NCBI GenBank assembly: GCA_034401795.1
Contig: CM067367.1
Location: forward strand, 31,511,329-31,575,328
DNA: 64,000 nt
Direction of reading: 5' to 3'
DNA from: Chaetoderma sp. LZ-2023a
Lineage: Eukaryota > Mollusca > Caudofoveata > Chaetodermatida > Chaetodermatidae
Numbering within the stretch: the stretch's first letter is position 1; every line of letters starts with the position of its first letter. Both the position numbers and the translations under genes were made by a program. Under the pieces are notes generated by a model, which worked only from the letters and a program-made list of their open reading frames with translations, was not told the origin of the DNA and did not search any database. This document shows, one piece after another, positions 1 through 11,192 of this stretch.

Positions 1-76
1 ATCCTACACGCCACTTAGCTTATTATGACGTCATATGACGTCAGATTGATAGATGGATACTCTGGAAAGGTGAATT
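1..76 (+). repeat. Element A, 3' end, cut by window start
   Basis: This is the right end of element A, the short palindromic DNA element that recurs through the window. It has two abutting TGACGTCA sites (26-33 and 36-43), then a GATGGATA stretch and the terminal CTGGAAAGGT near 61-71. It closely matches the ends at 31080-31130 and 63226-63265. The left part lies outside the window. Confidence 0.8.
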
Positions 77-303
77 ACACTTATTTCTTTCAACGATGAA
101 ATATTCCCTTGTGAGACGGCTGTGCAATATATCTAACTGCCTGTTATATATAGAGCATATAATTGAGATGGAAGACATTGCTGCAATATCTTCCAATCCA
201 GTTATGGCAGGAATACTCAACAGTGCATTACTTATATCGTGCTATAAATTCTGTATTGTTTTGGAAACATGTTAACTTATTTAGGACGTATGAGCTGTAT
301 ACA

Positions 304-337
<34 letters not shown>

Positions 338-944
338 TAAATCCGCATCCAATTTCGATATATTGGTAGTTATCAGCGAGTCATTTGAGTATTCTGTTTA
401 TACAAAAAATTTATATATTTAAAAATATATAAATACTGTATGAACTAGCGAAGAGTCAACAGATCCGCCAATACAGGCACAGAGTGACAAACACTTAGTT
501 GTTGATTGTTCTAAAACTGAATGCCATTTTCTGTAAATATTCAGGATTAACTTACTGAAAAGGGCAATGAAATGTATTTCGTGAGATTCCTTGCATTCTC
601 GAAACTCGATGCACTCTGGAGATATGTCGACTCACACCTTTGCGCCATGTCTTCACAATGTACTTAGTGACCTCCGTCACCTATATATTTAATCAAAAAT
701 TAAAAGACGTTGTTAGGCGTGTATGCGTTGCCTATTGTTGCCTAGTGAATATTTGTTGGCTGGTTTCAATGTTGTATGCCGTGTAAGGAGGGGTGGGAGA
801 GGAATGAAATCACCACCCGTTAAGATTTATTTCGCTTCATTACATTGTAGTACACACATTAAGCCTCTACACACTTTAAACAATTTTATTTTCACGCATT
901 TTGCTGTGAATATGTACCATTAAGGCATGTACTAAATCTGGTGA
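77..944. other. No gene seen; (GTC)n microsatellite
   Basis: This is AT-rich unique-looking sequence. The only clear structure is a (GTC)n microsatellite at about 305-336. A short open frame at 163-369 reads through that microsatellite as poly-valine and is not credible as a gene. Confidence 0.6.
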
Positions 945-1425
945 TTCTAACATTTTGTGCTACCCTGTGACTTAGATATTTGATTCCTTGTCCTGAAACT
1001 CATTGTACTTCTAGCCACCCGTATTATGAATGGAGTTGCCACATTTCGTGATTCTACTAACGTGGGTTCTCGATTTATACATTTAGTGATCCCTTGACCT
1101 AGATATTTGAACTTTTGACGTGAAATTAAATTTTCCTTCGAGCCAATCACAATATGAATGTATGTTACCGATGTGGTGAGTCTACCTTCTTGTATTACAG
1201 AGTTATCCACGAAACTGTACATTCCAGAATGCACGAAATGAACCGGACACCTTAATGTTTGACGTTTTGACCTCAAATTGTAGTATATCATTTTCCGATG
1301 ATACACAAGATTGTGGTTTCTAGATGCATGCGAAATCCTAAGAATTTCTAACAGTTTTGATTGTAAATCGGGTGACATTCTATAAAGTTTCGTGCCTGTG
1401 ATGTTCGATAGACAATTATTCACTA
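945..1425. repeat. Degenerate ~125-150 bp tandem repeat
   Basis: Three diverged units start near 967, 1092 and 1247. Each begins with a 'ccttgacctagatatttg'-like segment, followed by an AT-rich tract and a 'gtgattctac' segment. Related isolated units occur at 11590-11735 and 51385-51470. Similar 'gaccttgaccttt' low-complexity units are a widespread repeat type in marine invertebrate genomes. Minus-strand open frames here lack protein-like composition. Confidence 0.55.
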
Positions 1426-1819
1426 TTTTGTATTATTTTGTGAAATATTGATACTCGTCTTGATACACCTACATATGCTTTGTGAAATCACAATAAATTT
1501 GGATTGTGTTTTGCCATGTTGGAAAATTAGGCTTGGTGAAATTCCATAAACATTGACAATATTAAAAGCCTGAAGAAGACGTAATATGATGCATTTTGAT
1601 TTCAGCTTGACACAGTGTGAATCAACAAGGATAGATATGCCGAATTCAAGTTTTAATATCTTTAGCAAATTATATGTCTTGGTGCTTTGTAATAAACATA
1701 TTGAAAATGCGGGAACTGTTTGTAATGATAAATGATATTGTCGCATTCAACCCATCGCGCATTGCATTTCTCAGATCTCATGTATATTGAATAGTAACAA
1801 TTTCGTGAACACGTGTGAC
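1426..1819. other. No feature seen
   Basis: AT-rich sequence without recognisable coding, RNA or repeat structure; weak minus-strand open frames only. Confidence 0.5.
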
Positions 1820-2247
1820 AATGGCTCCTTCCAGTTTTAGCTTCACCCCACCCATGTCTAGCTAAGCTCCACCCACACCTCGCTCGTGTTGGGATCAATC
1901 GATCCCTGCACCCACTGAATATCAATTTCCAGAAATCTATACAGGTAAGCGGTTGACAATTTTGAAACTAATTTTAATCGGTGCTCTTGCTGCCTATGGA
2001 CAGCGTCCAGTCAAATTAGTTTCAAAATATTCAACAACATCCTAATTAAATAGTAAGGGCATACAATTCGCACAACAACAATCCGTAACCAATTATGTGT
2101 TCGTGACATATTTATTTACGTCATTCATGACGTTAATGATTATGACGTCATCATGCACGTCACGTAGTTGATTATGACGCCATCATGAACGTCACGTAGT
2201 TGATTATGGCGTCTTATGATGGATGGATAAAGTGGGAAGGTTCATTG
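1820..2247 (+). mobile_element. Element A copy (non-autonomous, palindromic)
   Basis: This is a near-complete copy in the reference orientation. It has, in order, a left end (AATGGCTCCTTCCAGTTTT), a GC-rich 'agctaagctccaccc' block, a mutated GATCAATCGATC motif at about 1891-1902, a diverged hairpin core (about 1950-2038), then an AT-rich spacer. The 3' block carries TGACGTCA at 2143-2150 plus degenerate relatives, and the element ends in GGGAAGGTTCATTG. No coding capacity is visible. The inverted ends and hairpin make it a MITE-like element; the mobilising transposase is unknown. Confidence 0.8.
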
Positions 2248-2480
2248 ATGAGATGAAACATGTGATGATTTTGAATAGATGTATATAGTGGTATAGACCA
2301 CTACCTCATCTGTACTGTGAAACTGACCAGCTAATGGTTATATTGCTATCCTGTTGTGTGTGTATATTTTGAAAAGCTAACTTTCATTTCATACTTTTAT
2401 TTTACAATAACAGTTGCCTATGCAACTCCTCATATAATCTAATATCGTCGAACTATCTTTCCAGTGATCTTTCACTTAGT

Positions 2481-3665
2481 AGAGGAGAGGCGAAAGGGGG
2501 CCTGGATTTTTACACCTTGATTATTGATTTTGACACATTTCTTTTCCTTTGATCTCCACCGCCTTTTGGAAAGGTGTGAAAATCCGGGCCCCTATCTCTG
2601 CCGTTATGATTGGATGTTAGATGTAGAGGATGTCCATAAGCCCCTCCCCCTCATTAAATCAAGCGACTCCTGACTAGTTAATTTTAATCTGTCGGAGTAA
2701 TAACTAATCAATTGTCCCTACGTGATACATCGACCCGCTTAGATTGTCATGACTAAAACAAAAGGCCAAGGTTCAGAAGTTTAATGAGCAATCCATTAGA
2801 CTAACAGAGGTCTCTTCAACAATTGCCCTTATGCGATAGATTGACGATTTAGAATTAATTTCCCATGGTTGAATGAGTTCCCAGGAAAAGACGAGTCCAG
2901 ACATGCAACATGTCAATAATCAGTACGCTATGCATTAACCATTGTCAATCACTACGCTAACTACCCTTAAGCTCACCTCATGCGATGCCAGGTGATTTAA
3001 CTCATTGGTGGAGCTTCGTGATAGAACGAGTTCCAGAAAAGACGAGGCCAGACATGAACCCTGTCAGTTATACTTACGCTATACATTAACCATTGCCAAT
3101 CATTACGCTAACTACCCTTAAGCTCACCTCATGCGATGCCAGGTGATTTAATTCATTGGTGGAGCTTCGTGATAGAACGAGTTCCAGAAAAGACGAGGCC
3201 AGACATGAAACCTATACATTAACCCTTGTCAATCATTACGCTAATTACCCTTAAGCTCCCCTCATCGGATGCAGTAGGCCCATGATTTAATGAAGGGTGG
3301 GGGGGGGGAGGGTCGAGGTTTCGCGATTGAATGAGTTCCAAGGAAAAGATGAGTCCAGACATGTAACCTGTCAATCATTTATAGTTACTCTCATTAGCCC
3401 GTGTCAATCATCACACTAATTACCCTTAAGTTCACCCCATGGATGACGGGAGTCACATGATTTAATGTGGCTTATGGACGTCCTCTCCATCTAACATCCA
3501 ATCAGAATGACGGAGAGAGGGGCCCAGTTTTCACACCTTTTCAAAAGGAGGTGGAGATAAAAGGAAAAGAAAGGTGTCAAATTCAATACTCATGACGTCA
3601 TTGACACCTAATTAGCATAACAAAACAAAAAGGTGTAAAAATCCGGGCCCCTATCGCCTCTCCTC
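2481..3665. mobile_element. Foldback element with ~180-bp terminal inverted repeats
   Basis: The left arm (2481 to about 2650) and right arm (about 3475-3665) are inverted copies of each other. Both outer ends read AGAGGAGAGGCG going inward, followed by a segment related to 'ggatttttacacctt'. The inner ends share 'gtccataagcc' and its complement. Total length is about 1185 bp with no protein-coding frame. The interior holds tandem repeats (next entry). The right arm contains a TGACGTCA at 3593-3600. I saw no unambiguous target-site duplication. Confidence 0.75.
2873..3480 (+). repeat. Four ~152-bp tandem units inside the foldback element
   Basis: Units begin with a 'gagttcc...aaaagacgag' motif at about 2875, 3028, 3179 and 3333, spacing 151-154 bp. 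Each carries 'ccagacatg', 'caatcattacgctaa' and 'acccttaagctcacc'. The second and third units are nearly identical, so at least one amplification is recent. A poly-G run at 3298-3308 interrupts the last boundary. Confidence 0.75.
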
Positions 3666-3731
3666 TTCACTCCACCTCACCTTTCACCCTCCCTTCATTC
3701 CAATCTTCCCTTTACTACTAGTATCGCTATC

Positions 3732-3784
3732 TTTCTCTCCCTCTCTCTCTCTCCCTCCCTCCCTCTCCCTCTCTCTCTCTCTCT

Positions 3785-3819
<35 letters not shown>
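3732..3819. repeat. (CT)n / (CCCT)n microsatellite
   Basis: Pyrimidine-only tract of CT and CCCT units. Confidence 0.95.
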
Positions 3820-3821
<2 letters not shown>

Positions 3822-3861
3822 CGTGCATTCTGTAATAATAGTAAATCATACGAATATAGGA

Positions 3862-4270
3862 TCCATTTCTAGGATGCCCCTCACATTTTTAGTGATACCA
3901 CGCCCATGTCTAGCGATACCATGCCCATTTCTCTCGATACCACGCCCATTTCTAGTGATGCGCCGGCCATTTCTAATGATATCACACCTATTCCTAGCGC
4001 TACCAGGCCTATATCTAGCAATACCCCGCCCATATTTAGTGATGCCACGCCCATTTCTAGCGATACCCCGCCAATTTCCAGGATGTCCCGCCAATTTCTA
4101 GCGATGTCCTGCCCATTTCTAGCGATACCCCTCCCATTTGAGCGATACCCAGCTAATTCCTAGTAATACCCACCCATTTCTAATGATATCCCAGCCATTT
4201 CTAGTAACACCGCCCGGTTCTAGCGATAATCTGCCTATTTCTAGCGATGTCACGCCCATTTCTAGAAAGG
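3862..4270 (+). repeat. 21-bp minisatellite derived from element A end
   Basis: About 18-19 units of 21 bp, consensus close to GATACCACGCCCATTTCTAGC, with many substitutions. The period is a multiple of three, so more than one frame stays open (3823-4101, 3906-4163, and 3846-4094 on the minus strand). These encode heptapeptide repeats such as LAIPRPF, but I treat them as by-products, not genes. The unit matches the subterminal 'agctatgccccgcccatctct' block of element A. It lies where that block would sit, with element A 3' sequence following after an (AT)n tract. Confidence 0.85.
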
Positions 4271-4321
4271 CTCATTCCAGTTCTAGATAAGCTCCACTAA
4301 CTTTTTACACATGTTAAAATC

Positions 4322-4329
4322 AATATATA

Positions 4330-4405
<76 letters not shown>
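4322..4405. repeat. (AT)n microsatellite
   Basis: Uninterrupted AT dinucleotide run. It lies where the hairpin core of element A would be, between the minisatellite and the element A 3' half. Confidence 0.95.
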
Positions 4406-4407
<2 letters not shown>

Positions 4408-4592
4408 AAAATATTCAACAAAATGAATTAAATTGTAAATCCAACAAAGACATGCAATTCGTACACTTGGCAAACATTTCGGGCTTAACGAATGAGTTAT
4501 GATATGTCGCTATGATTGTAACTTCGTCTACCTAGTGATGTAATTGATTATGACATCAGATACACGAATGGCAGATCGGAACACTCCATTCA
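4406..4592 (+). repeat. Element A variant, 3' half
   Basis: Starts with the right arm of the hairpin core (caaaatattcaaca), then the AT-rich spacer, a degenerate TGACATCA block and an end reading 'gcagatcggaacactccatt'. The same alternative end is seen at about 27030-27052, defining a second subfamily of element A. Confidence 0.65.
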
Positions 4593-6085
4593 GAGAGAAG
4601 ATCACACAAATGTCTGAGCTGGGAGAATCGCTGTAGTCACGTGATGAACACAAATCTCACAACAGCATGTCTTAAACAAAGCTTTAACAACTGCAATGAA
4701 GGATAGTGTGCAAAATAACACAATCGGTACATACTGGAAAATTTAGTCGAAACTTGTAGGCTTTGAATAATGTTGGAATCTCTGAAAGTGAAGGAAAATT
4801 GATATTACATGTGCAAGCGATTGAATCACTGATCATCTTATTTCGAGATGCTGCAGTATCAATTTCCAGATTTGTGGGTGCTGGCACATAGAGAGAAAAA
4901 TTAACTTGATAGCACAATCCTGCATAGCAGGTTCTGCTATGGCCACATTGTTCTACGAGACAAAGAGCGTAAGTTTAATTCTTTTTTTCCAGACTCAGTA
5001 CCAGGAAAGAAGGAACTATACTGGCTAATTTATCATGGAAACTGTGCGGCCGGTGATCTCTTCAGCGATTTGCTGAACACAAATGTGATGGACCACAGTG
5101 TCACAAATAGGACGGTCTAGGGGGTCCTCCCAGTGTGACGTGCTATACCTGGTGAATATTAATTTGAAACTTACTGATGATTGTGACGTCATAAGACGCG
5201 TGAAAGATCATGGTTTAATTAATTATGACATTAAAGGCCTATCTAGCTCGTGGGCATTCCATAGCTCGTTCTCATAAATCAAGACAAACCAGACTTTTAA
5301 AAAAAATAAATATAATAAATTTATTAACTAATATATTACACAAAATTAAATTAATAAAGCCTAAATGATTCTTATATTGCCTATTGCCTATTTATCACCT
5401 ATAAGTTTGTAAACGGTGGCTGAAACTTATCTTTATAATGTCCAATAAATTGAACGTCACCACCGGTAGAAACATGCTGCCGAGAGGTGGTGGTGACACG
5501 AGAATGTGAGTTAATGGCTGTTCAAGTTTGGTAACTAGAATACTGATGTCATCTTATATCACTGGTATGTTCTCATGTTAGACGTTGGACCTTGATGGAT
5601 CTTCCTTCGTCAAGTGATTGGTATCATCGGCACATTTCAGGAATGCAGAGACTGAGGCACAATATCATCGCGACCGAACAATAATTCAACACCAACCCCG
5701 GTTGCTACGCTTCATGCTGTAGCCATGCTGTTGGATTTACCAAAAGAAATCTTAAGTGACCACTTCAACAGTGATGCCCCAAACTCTGGACTTCAATCAC
5801 TTCCAACCACAAGCATTTCACATACCTGGAACTCAATTACACTGACCACGCCGTCAGCATATACAGACGGTTAAATAACCTCCACCTGAAGAACTAATTT
5901 GCATAATAATCAATGCACGCTTAGGTCGATCGCTCACCTGACGATATACCTGGACAGGACAACATCAATTTATCTACAGACTGGACCAAATAAAGGAATA
6001 TGCGGGGACAACAACGAATCTAGTCAACCCACCCAGGAATAACACCTGAAAATATGTCTGATGTCTTTGAGCTGTCTATAAAACA
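4593..6085. other. No gene seen; one element A fragment
   Basis: No convincing gene. A diverged element A fragment may lie at about 5140-5235 (core-like 'gaatattaatttgaaact' and a TGACGTCA at 5184-5191). Open frames in 4684-4917 and around 5650-5870 do not resemble any protein I recognise. Confidence 0.4.
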
Positions 6086-8062
6086 ATCAGAAATGCTTCG
6101 AAGGGCATTAAACACAGGAAGTCTTGAGTTAGTATCATTCAACTGCAGTGCCAATTCATATTTACATTGCCAAATTTTGGGCATCATTAGAAAATAAAAC
6201 CAATGTGCACAAGCTTGCCTACAATCCAGCAGGCGATGAATTGGCTCATGACAATATTTCAGTCGTTACAATTAAGCATGCATGGTAATTAATGACGAGA
6301 TCATCATAATAGTAAGGTCTGTTAACATCGTTTGGGAGTTAGGCCTGACAAAAGTGCCAAATTTTCACCAAAGCCTCACATAAATAAGTATATATCTATT
6401 GATCGACCTCTTATTGATCTAGCAGAAATTATTGCTCTTCTACATTTGTTATTTAGAAGGCAAACACATCGATAATGCTTACGCATGGTATGCATGTCGT
6501 GAAGATTGCTACAGACTATTTAAATCCTAGCCAGATTCCAGTTTTACCATGTGACTGCCTTTTGACATATGTAAAAGCATAGAGTGGAAGTGTCCATTGA
6601 AACATGGTGAGAACAAACACATAATGGTGCTCGGCTGTCTACATCTGCAGAAAGAGCTATGGAACACACTCGGTGAATTCTCTGTATGCTCTGGAGCACT
6701 CCCAGATGATGGGGTAGCAACAAGCGGGACTGAAGCCTCATTTTCTAAGGTTATGTATATCACACAGAGAATACACGCCCACCAAGTAACTGCTTTTGAT
6801 GCTAGCATATGTGTATATGGCTCGTCTCGAAATGAAAATTCATATGATATTTGGAAGATGGAAATGGGAAGGAAGAGTCTGACCCGCCAGTATTGAGACA
6901 TAATTCTACAAGCTGCGATCACAATCCTTTTCCTAATCAGAGCTTATCGGGAAAGAAATGTTGTTTAATATGTGGAAACACTAGAAGCACCCATGTTTCT
7001 TTTTTGTGGACATTACAGTAGAGGATTGTCTGAACATCAACGTCACATGAAGTCACTGAGAGTTATTGTAGAGCAAGAGTTCTCATCGTTTCTCTACAAT
7101 GCCAAATGATCAATCTCACGAGCAAGAAAACGTAAATGTGAACAGAAAATTCTGAGTAATTGGTCCAAGTGAAAACCCAACAGCAATCATATGATGGATC
7201 ACATCTAAACCTGAACAAGTTACACTCTTGGACGAATTTAAAACCAGATACCTATCAGATGTGGACGCAGAGATTAACTATAAGCATCATGAGCAATGCT
7301 TTTCATCATAGGAAGCCTTTCAGCAACAGGCTTTACGTCTCACCCAGACAATTCCCGAATATGGCAACCCCTTTTTCCAATAAGTATCTGGAATTGTTGG
7401 TACTACATACACGCGACTGCATGGATGATTCAGTGGCCCGACACTCGAGGTATCTAGAAAGCCCCAGCATGAAGCTTTAATAAAGAATGCGCTGGATGAG
7501 TGAATGAGTATATATGATCCCAAAAAGAAAAATTCTCTCCCTCTGTTCAGTTCACACAAGCTAAAGAAGAGCCTAATGTGGAGCAGTTGGCAAGTTTTCA
7601 CGATACTGTCTCACTCTTCGGGCAGCTTTATATTGCCAACCAGTTATCCTACTGTATTTTTCTCACATAGGCATCAACTCTACTCATCTTTCTTGGTTGG
7701 ATGCTCGTTAACTGCACATAGAAAAATGTTCAAATGTGAAAAGTAATTTTTTGTATGTATGGATGTTTCAACTGGGCATGTTGATTGCAAGATATTTGAT
7801 GCTGGAGCACTAATTCACATGGAAAATATTGGCCATCATAGGACTCGAGGAATAACTACTCTCGACGATCATCGTGGCCTGATTATTATTTACACTTGAC
7901 ACCTCAATATGGCAAGCCTGTAGTTGATCCTAAACCTTCTTACATCATTTCGGTTATGAATATGTATTCATGTCATTTTAACATGTTGCCATTATAAGTT
8001 GTTCTAATTTTAAATAGGATTGACCTAGTACAATATAATGATATTCCGCCATAGCGCTATTT
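6086..8062 (+). pseudogene. Academ-like transposase pseudogene, copy 1 (middle part)
   Basis: This is the decayed middle section of the large transposase-like protein best preserved at 20550-24480. About 6560-6800 encodes the GGLHIEM-type block (here VLGCLHLQKELWNTLG) followed by GVATSGTEASFSK and IHAHQVTA. About 7300-7480 encodes a PEYGNPFF-like block and RDCMDDS. About 7500-7660 has KKNSLPLFSSHKLK, then in another frame VSLFGQLYIANQL. About 7755-7820 has CKIFDAGALIH, which I read as the first Asp-bearing strand of an XPG/PIN-like nuclease. Frames shift several times and stops interrupt, so it is non-functional. The nuclease C-half and Cys-rich tail are missing. The 3' part (7380-8062) closely matches 61900-62575 on the other strand. 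Confidence 0.75.
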
Positions 8063-8094
8063 TTTTGCTATGTAAATAGACTGTTATATGTAAT

Positions 8095-8556
<462 letters not shown>

Positions 8557-8559
8557 CCT

Positions 8560-8850
8560 GGAAGCAGCATTAGGCAGACAGTAGTTGTAAACCAGTATTA
8601 AGCAGACAATTTTGTATATTTTTAGTATGATAGATATAAGGATGTACAAAAGCAATTTACAATGAAAAGACGATATAAACTGATGTATGGCATGCACTAA
8701 GCCATATCTTCAAAAATAAAAAATATACATAAAATGCTGTCTGCTTTAAAAAACCCGCATTAAGTGGACACTCAAAATATACATATAGTTGTAAAGCAGC
8801 ATTAAGCAGACAGTCTCAAAAAGCAGTATTATGCAGACAAAAATTTGTAT
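8560..8850 (+). repeat. Dispersed GCATTAAGCAGACA motif cluster
   Basis: A motif close to GCAGCATTAAGCAGACA occurs five times (about 8566, 8591, 8751, 8793 and 8823), one of them as CCGCATTAAGTGGACA. The copies sit in an AT-rich background with irregular spacing. The arrangement resembles repeated binding sites inside a mobile element, but no ends were identified. Confidence 0.5.
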
Positions 8851-8904
8851 ATTTGTATATATTCCTGAAATAAGCTTCTCAAGTGAAGCCATCTCATTAG
8901 TCCC

Positions 8905-9291
8905 CACCCCCACCTCCCCCCTTCACCCCACCCCACCCCCCCCCCCCCGGCCAATCGGCCAAATGTGCCCAGAGACACCATGGTTATCTCCCTTGATTTC
9001 TTGAAAACTCGTAAAATATATGGTTTCCGCTCGATAACTTCACTTATCTTGAATGGATTCATTCCAAATTTGAAATATCAACTCTTTATAACAAGACCTC
9101 GGTGAGGATTTTATATCCGACAAATATATCTTGACCCACCGGAGTTATCCCCTTTGATTTCTTGAAAAATCGTGAAATATATGGTTTCCGCTCAATAACT
9201 TCTGTTAGCTTGAATACATTCATTTCAAATTTGGAATGTCAACTCATTATGACACAACCTCGGTAGAGACTGCATATCGGTCAAATGTGTC
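8905..9291 (+). repeat. Poly-C tract and two ~160-bp direct repeat units
   Basis: A C-rich run (8905-8948) precedes two diverged direct repeats starting near 8982 and 9144. Each contains 'tttgatttcttgaaaa', 'aaatatatggtttccgct' and an 'aacctcggt'-like segment. The second unit is cut by the long-TIR element beginning at about 9292. No gene is seen. Confidence 0.65.
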
Positions 9292-11192
9292 CCATTCTTT
9301 CTTTAAAAGATAGAATATACAGGTGTCATGGCAAATCGACTTCACTCTGTTACCATCAATGTGCTGGCTTCCCCTACTGAGGTAATGCACAATTAAGAGA
9401 CTTGGCTCCTGCTAAAGGATAATTTGTCTAACCACTATTTCTGCCATTCACAATGCAATGGGCATCTATTCACTGGTTTTCTGACTTTTGACGTAATATT
9501 TGGAAAATCATGTGAGTATGCCGTTGAAAGTCCTCTACGTTACCGACATTAATCTCTAGGGTAATTGCTGAAGAAGGTTTCTATGATGTTTATCATGATG
9601 CTTAAGCATGGCCTCCCATAATATGACAGGAAGTGTCAAATTTTATCTCAATCCTGAATGGCTCAAATTAATTTTGTGGCCAGGTTTACTAACATTTAAA
9701 TTAATTAATTCTTATTTGCAAAACAATCCGGAATGAAATGATCGGTTTTCTGCAAGTCTGGCAATCAGTAACAAATTATCCCAGGCATAGTTCATCACGC
9801 AAAAGCTCTATATGAAAAGACTAGTAATGCATTATCTGGTGGCATAATGAATCAGAAGTCCCCATCTTGATCAAAATACAAACAATAGGAATTGAATTAG
9901 TCTGTTTTGTACAATTGTCTCAACATATTTTATTTAAAAGGTCTGGTAGAAAAATGCAATGGATAGAAGTATTGTTTTCGTTTAATTACCTCAATTTATT
10001 TTTCAGCAAAGATAGGCTGATGAATGCAGCGTACAACCAACAATTGAACATAGCTAACTTATTCCAAGACATTCAATACGCAAGGATCTTAACTTTCGGT
10101 TTTATTGAAATTACCTCAACACCTTTTTTCTAAAGCATTTCCCATGTTAATTCTTGCATTGAAGACCGTTTTAAATTCACTAAAGCCTGGGCTTTAACAA
10201 TGCGCATGTATGTCTGGAATAAACATTTAATTCTCTTAACATTTAGTAGACCTTTGTGCAAAATGCAGGAGATAACGTAACGAAGTTGAAATTGTTGGTA
10301 ACGGGGTTGAGGTTTTGTAACAGAGTTGAAGCTACCAGTTGTTCTTCTTGTGTTCATCTTTCTCATGACAATAATCCTAGACGGTGTTCCTTATTCGGTG
10401 CATGAAATCTGCAGTGGCCATCAAACTGTCTCTGTCTCCTCTGATCTTCTTTTCAAAGCTACCAGTTGCACTCCTGAATACCGCACCTGATTTACTTTAG
10501 CTCGGTTCGGCTTTGACATAATCATGGGAGTAACAAAGAAGCTAATGCACAAGAAAATATCACTTTATTTTGCCAAATTCTGGCAAAATGCTAATGCAGT
10601 TGAGATTTCTAGTAACTGGAGTTGAAATTTTGCTAACAGAGTTGAAAAACTCCCAGTGGAGTCTCTGAATATCGCACCCTCTTTAAATGTTAGCAAACCT
10701 GGGTGGTGCGCTGACACAGTGATACGAGTAATAAAGAAGTTAATGCACAATGAAATATTATTCTATATTGAAAAGTCCAAGCAAAATGGCAACGGGGTTG
10801 AAATCATTACACAAGATTAATTTAAGCTATTCAGGATTGAGATCAAATTTTACACTTCCTGTCATATTATGGGAGGCCATGCTTAAGCGTCATGATAAAC
10901 ATCATAAAAACTTTCTTCAGCAATTACCCTAGATATTAATGTCGGTAACGGAGCGGACTTTCAAACGTACTCACATGATTTTCCAGATATTACGTCAAAA
11001 GTCAGAAAACCCGTGAATAGATGCCCATTGCATTGTGCATGGCAGAAATAGTGGTTAGACAAATTATCCTTTAGCAGGAGCCAAATCTCTTAATTGTACA
11101 TTACCTCAGTAGGGGAAGCCAGTACATCGATGGTAACAGAGTGGAGTCGATTTGCCACGACACCTGCATATTCTATCTTTTAAAGAAAAATG
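9292..11192. mobile_element. Long-TIR DNA element (~385-bp inverted repeats)
   Basis: The left arm 9292-9677 and right arm 10811-11192 are inverted copies with good similarity over their whole length. Both outer ends read TTCTTTAAAAGATAGAATAT (or close) going inward. The inner ends share 'tcaatcctgaat' and its complement. The arms contain matched segments such as 'gtcatggcaaatcgactt' and 'ttttctgacttttgacgtaa'. The roughly 1.1-kb centre has repeated 'aacagagttgaa' and 'aacggggttgaa' phrases and only short open frames (longest 88 codons at 9867-10133) that I cannot match to a transposase. It is probably non-autonomous. Confidence 0.75.

Noticed and set aside
304..337. (GTC)n array considered as CRISPR or regulatory array
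   Set aside because: Simple trinucleotide repeat without spacers.
947..1746. 158- and 107-codon minus-strand frames
   Set aside because: The first follows the degenerate tandem repeat at 945-1425. Composition and lack of motifs argue against genes.
3823..4163. Heptapeptide-repeat proteins (LAIPRPF type) in three frames
   Set aside because: A 21-bp repeat keeps several frames open at once. No single frame is favoured, and the array is explained by element A expansion.
6527..6922. 131-codon minus-strand frame
   Set aside because: It is antisense to the Academ fragment, whose plus-strand blocks (GVATSGTEASF, HAHQVTA) are recognisable.
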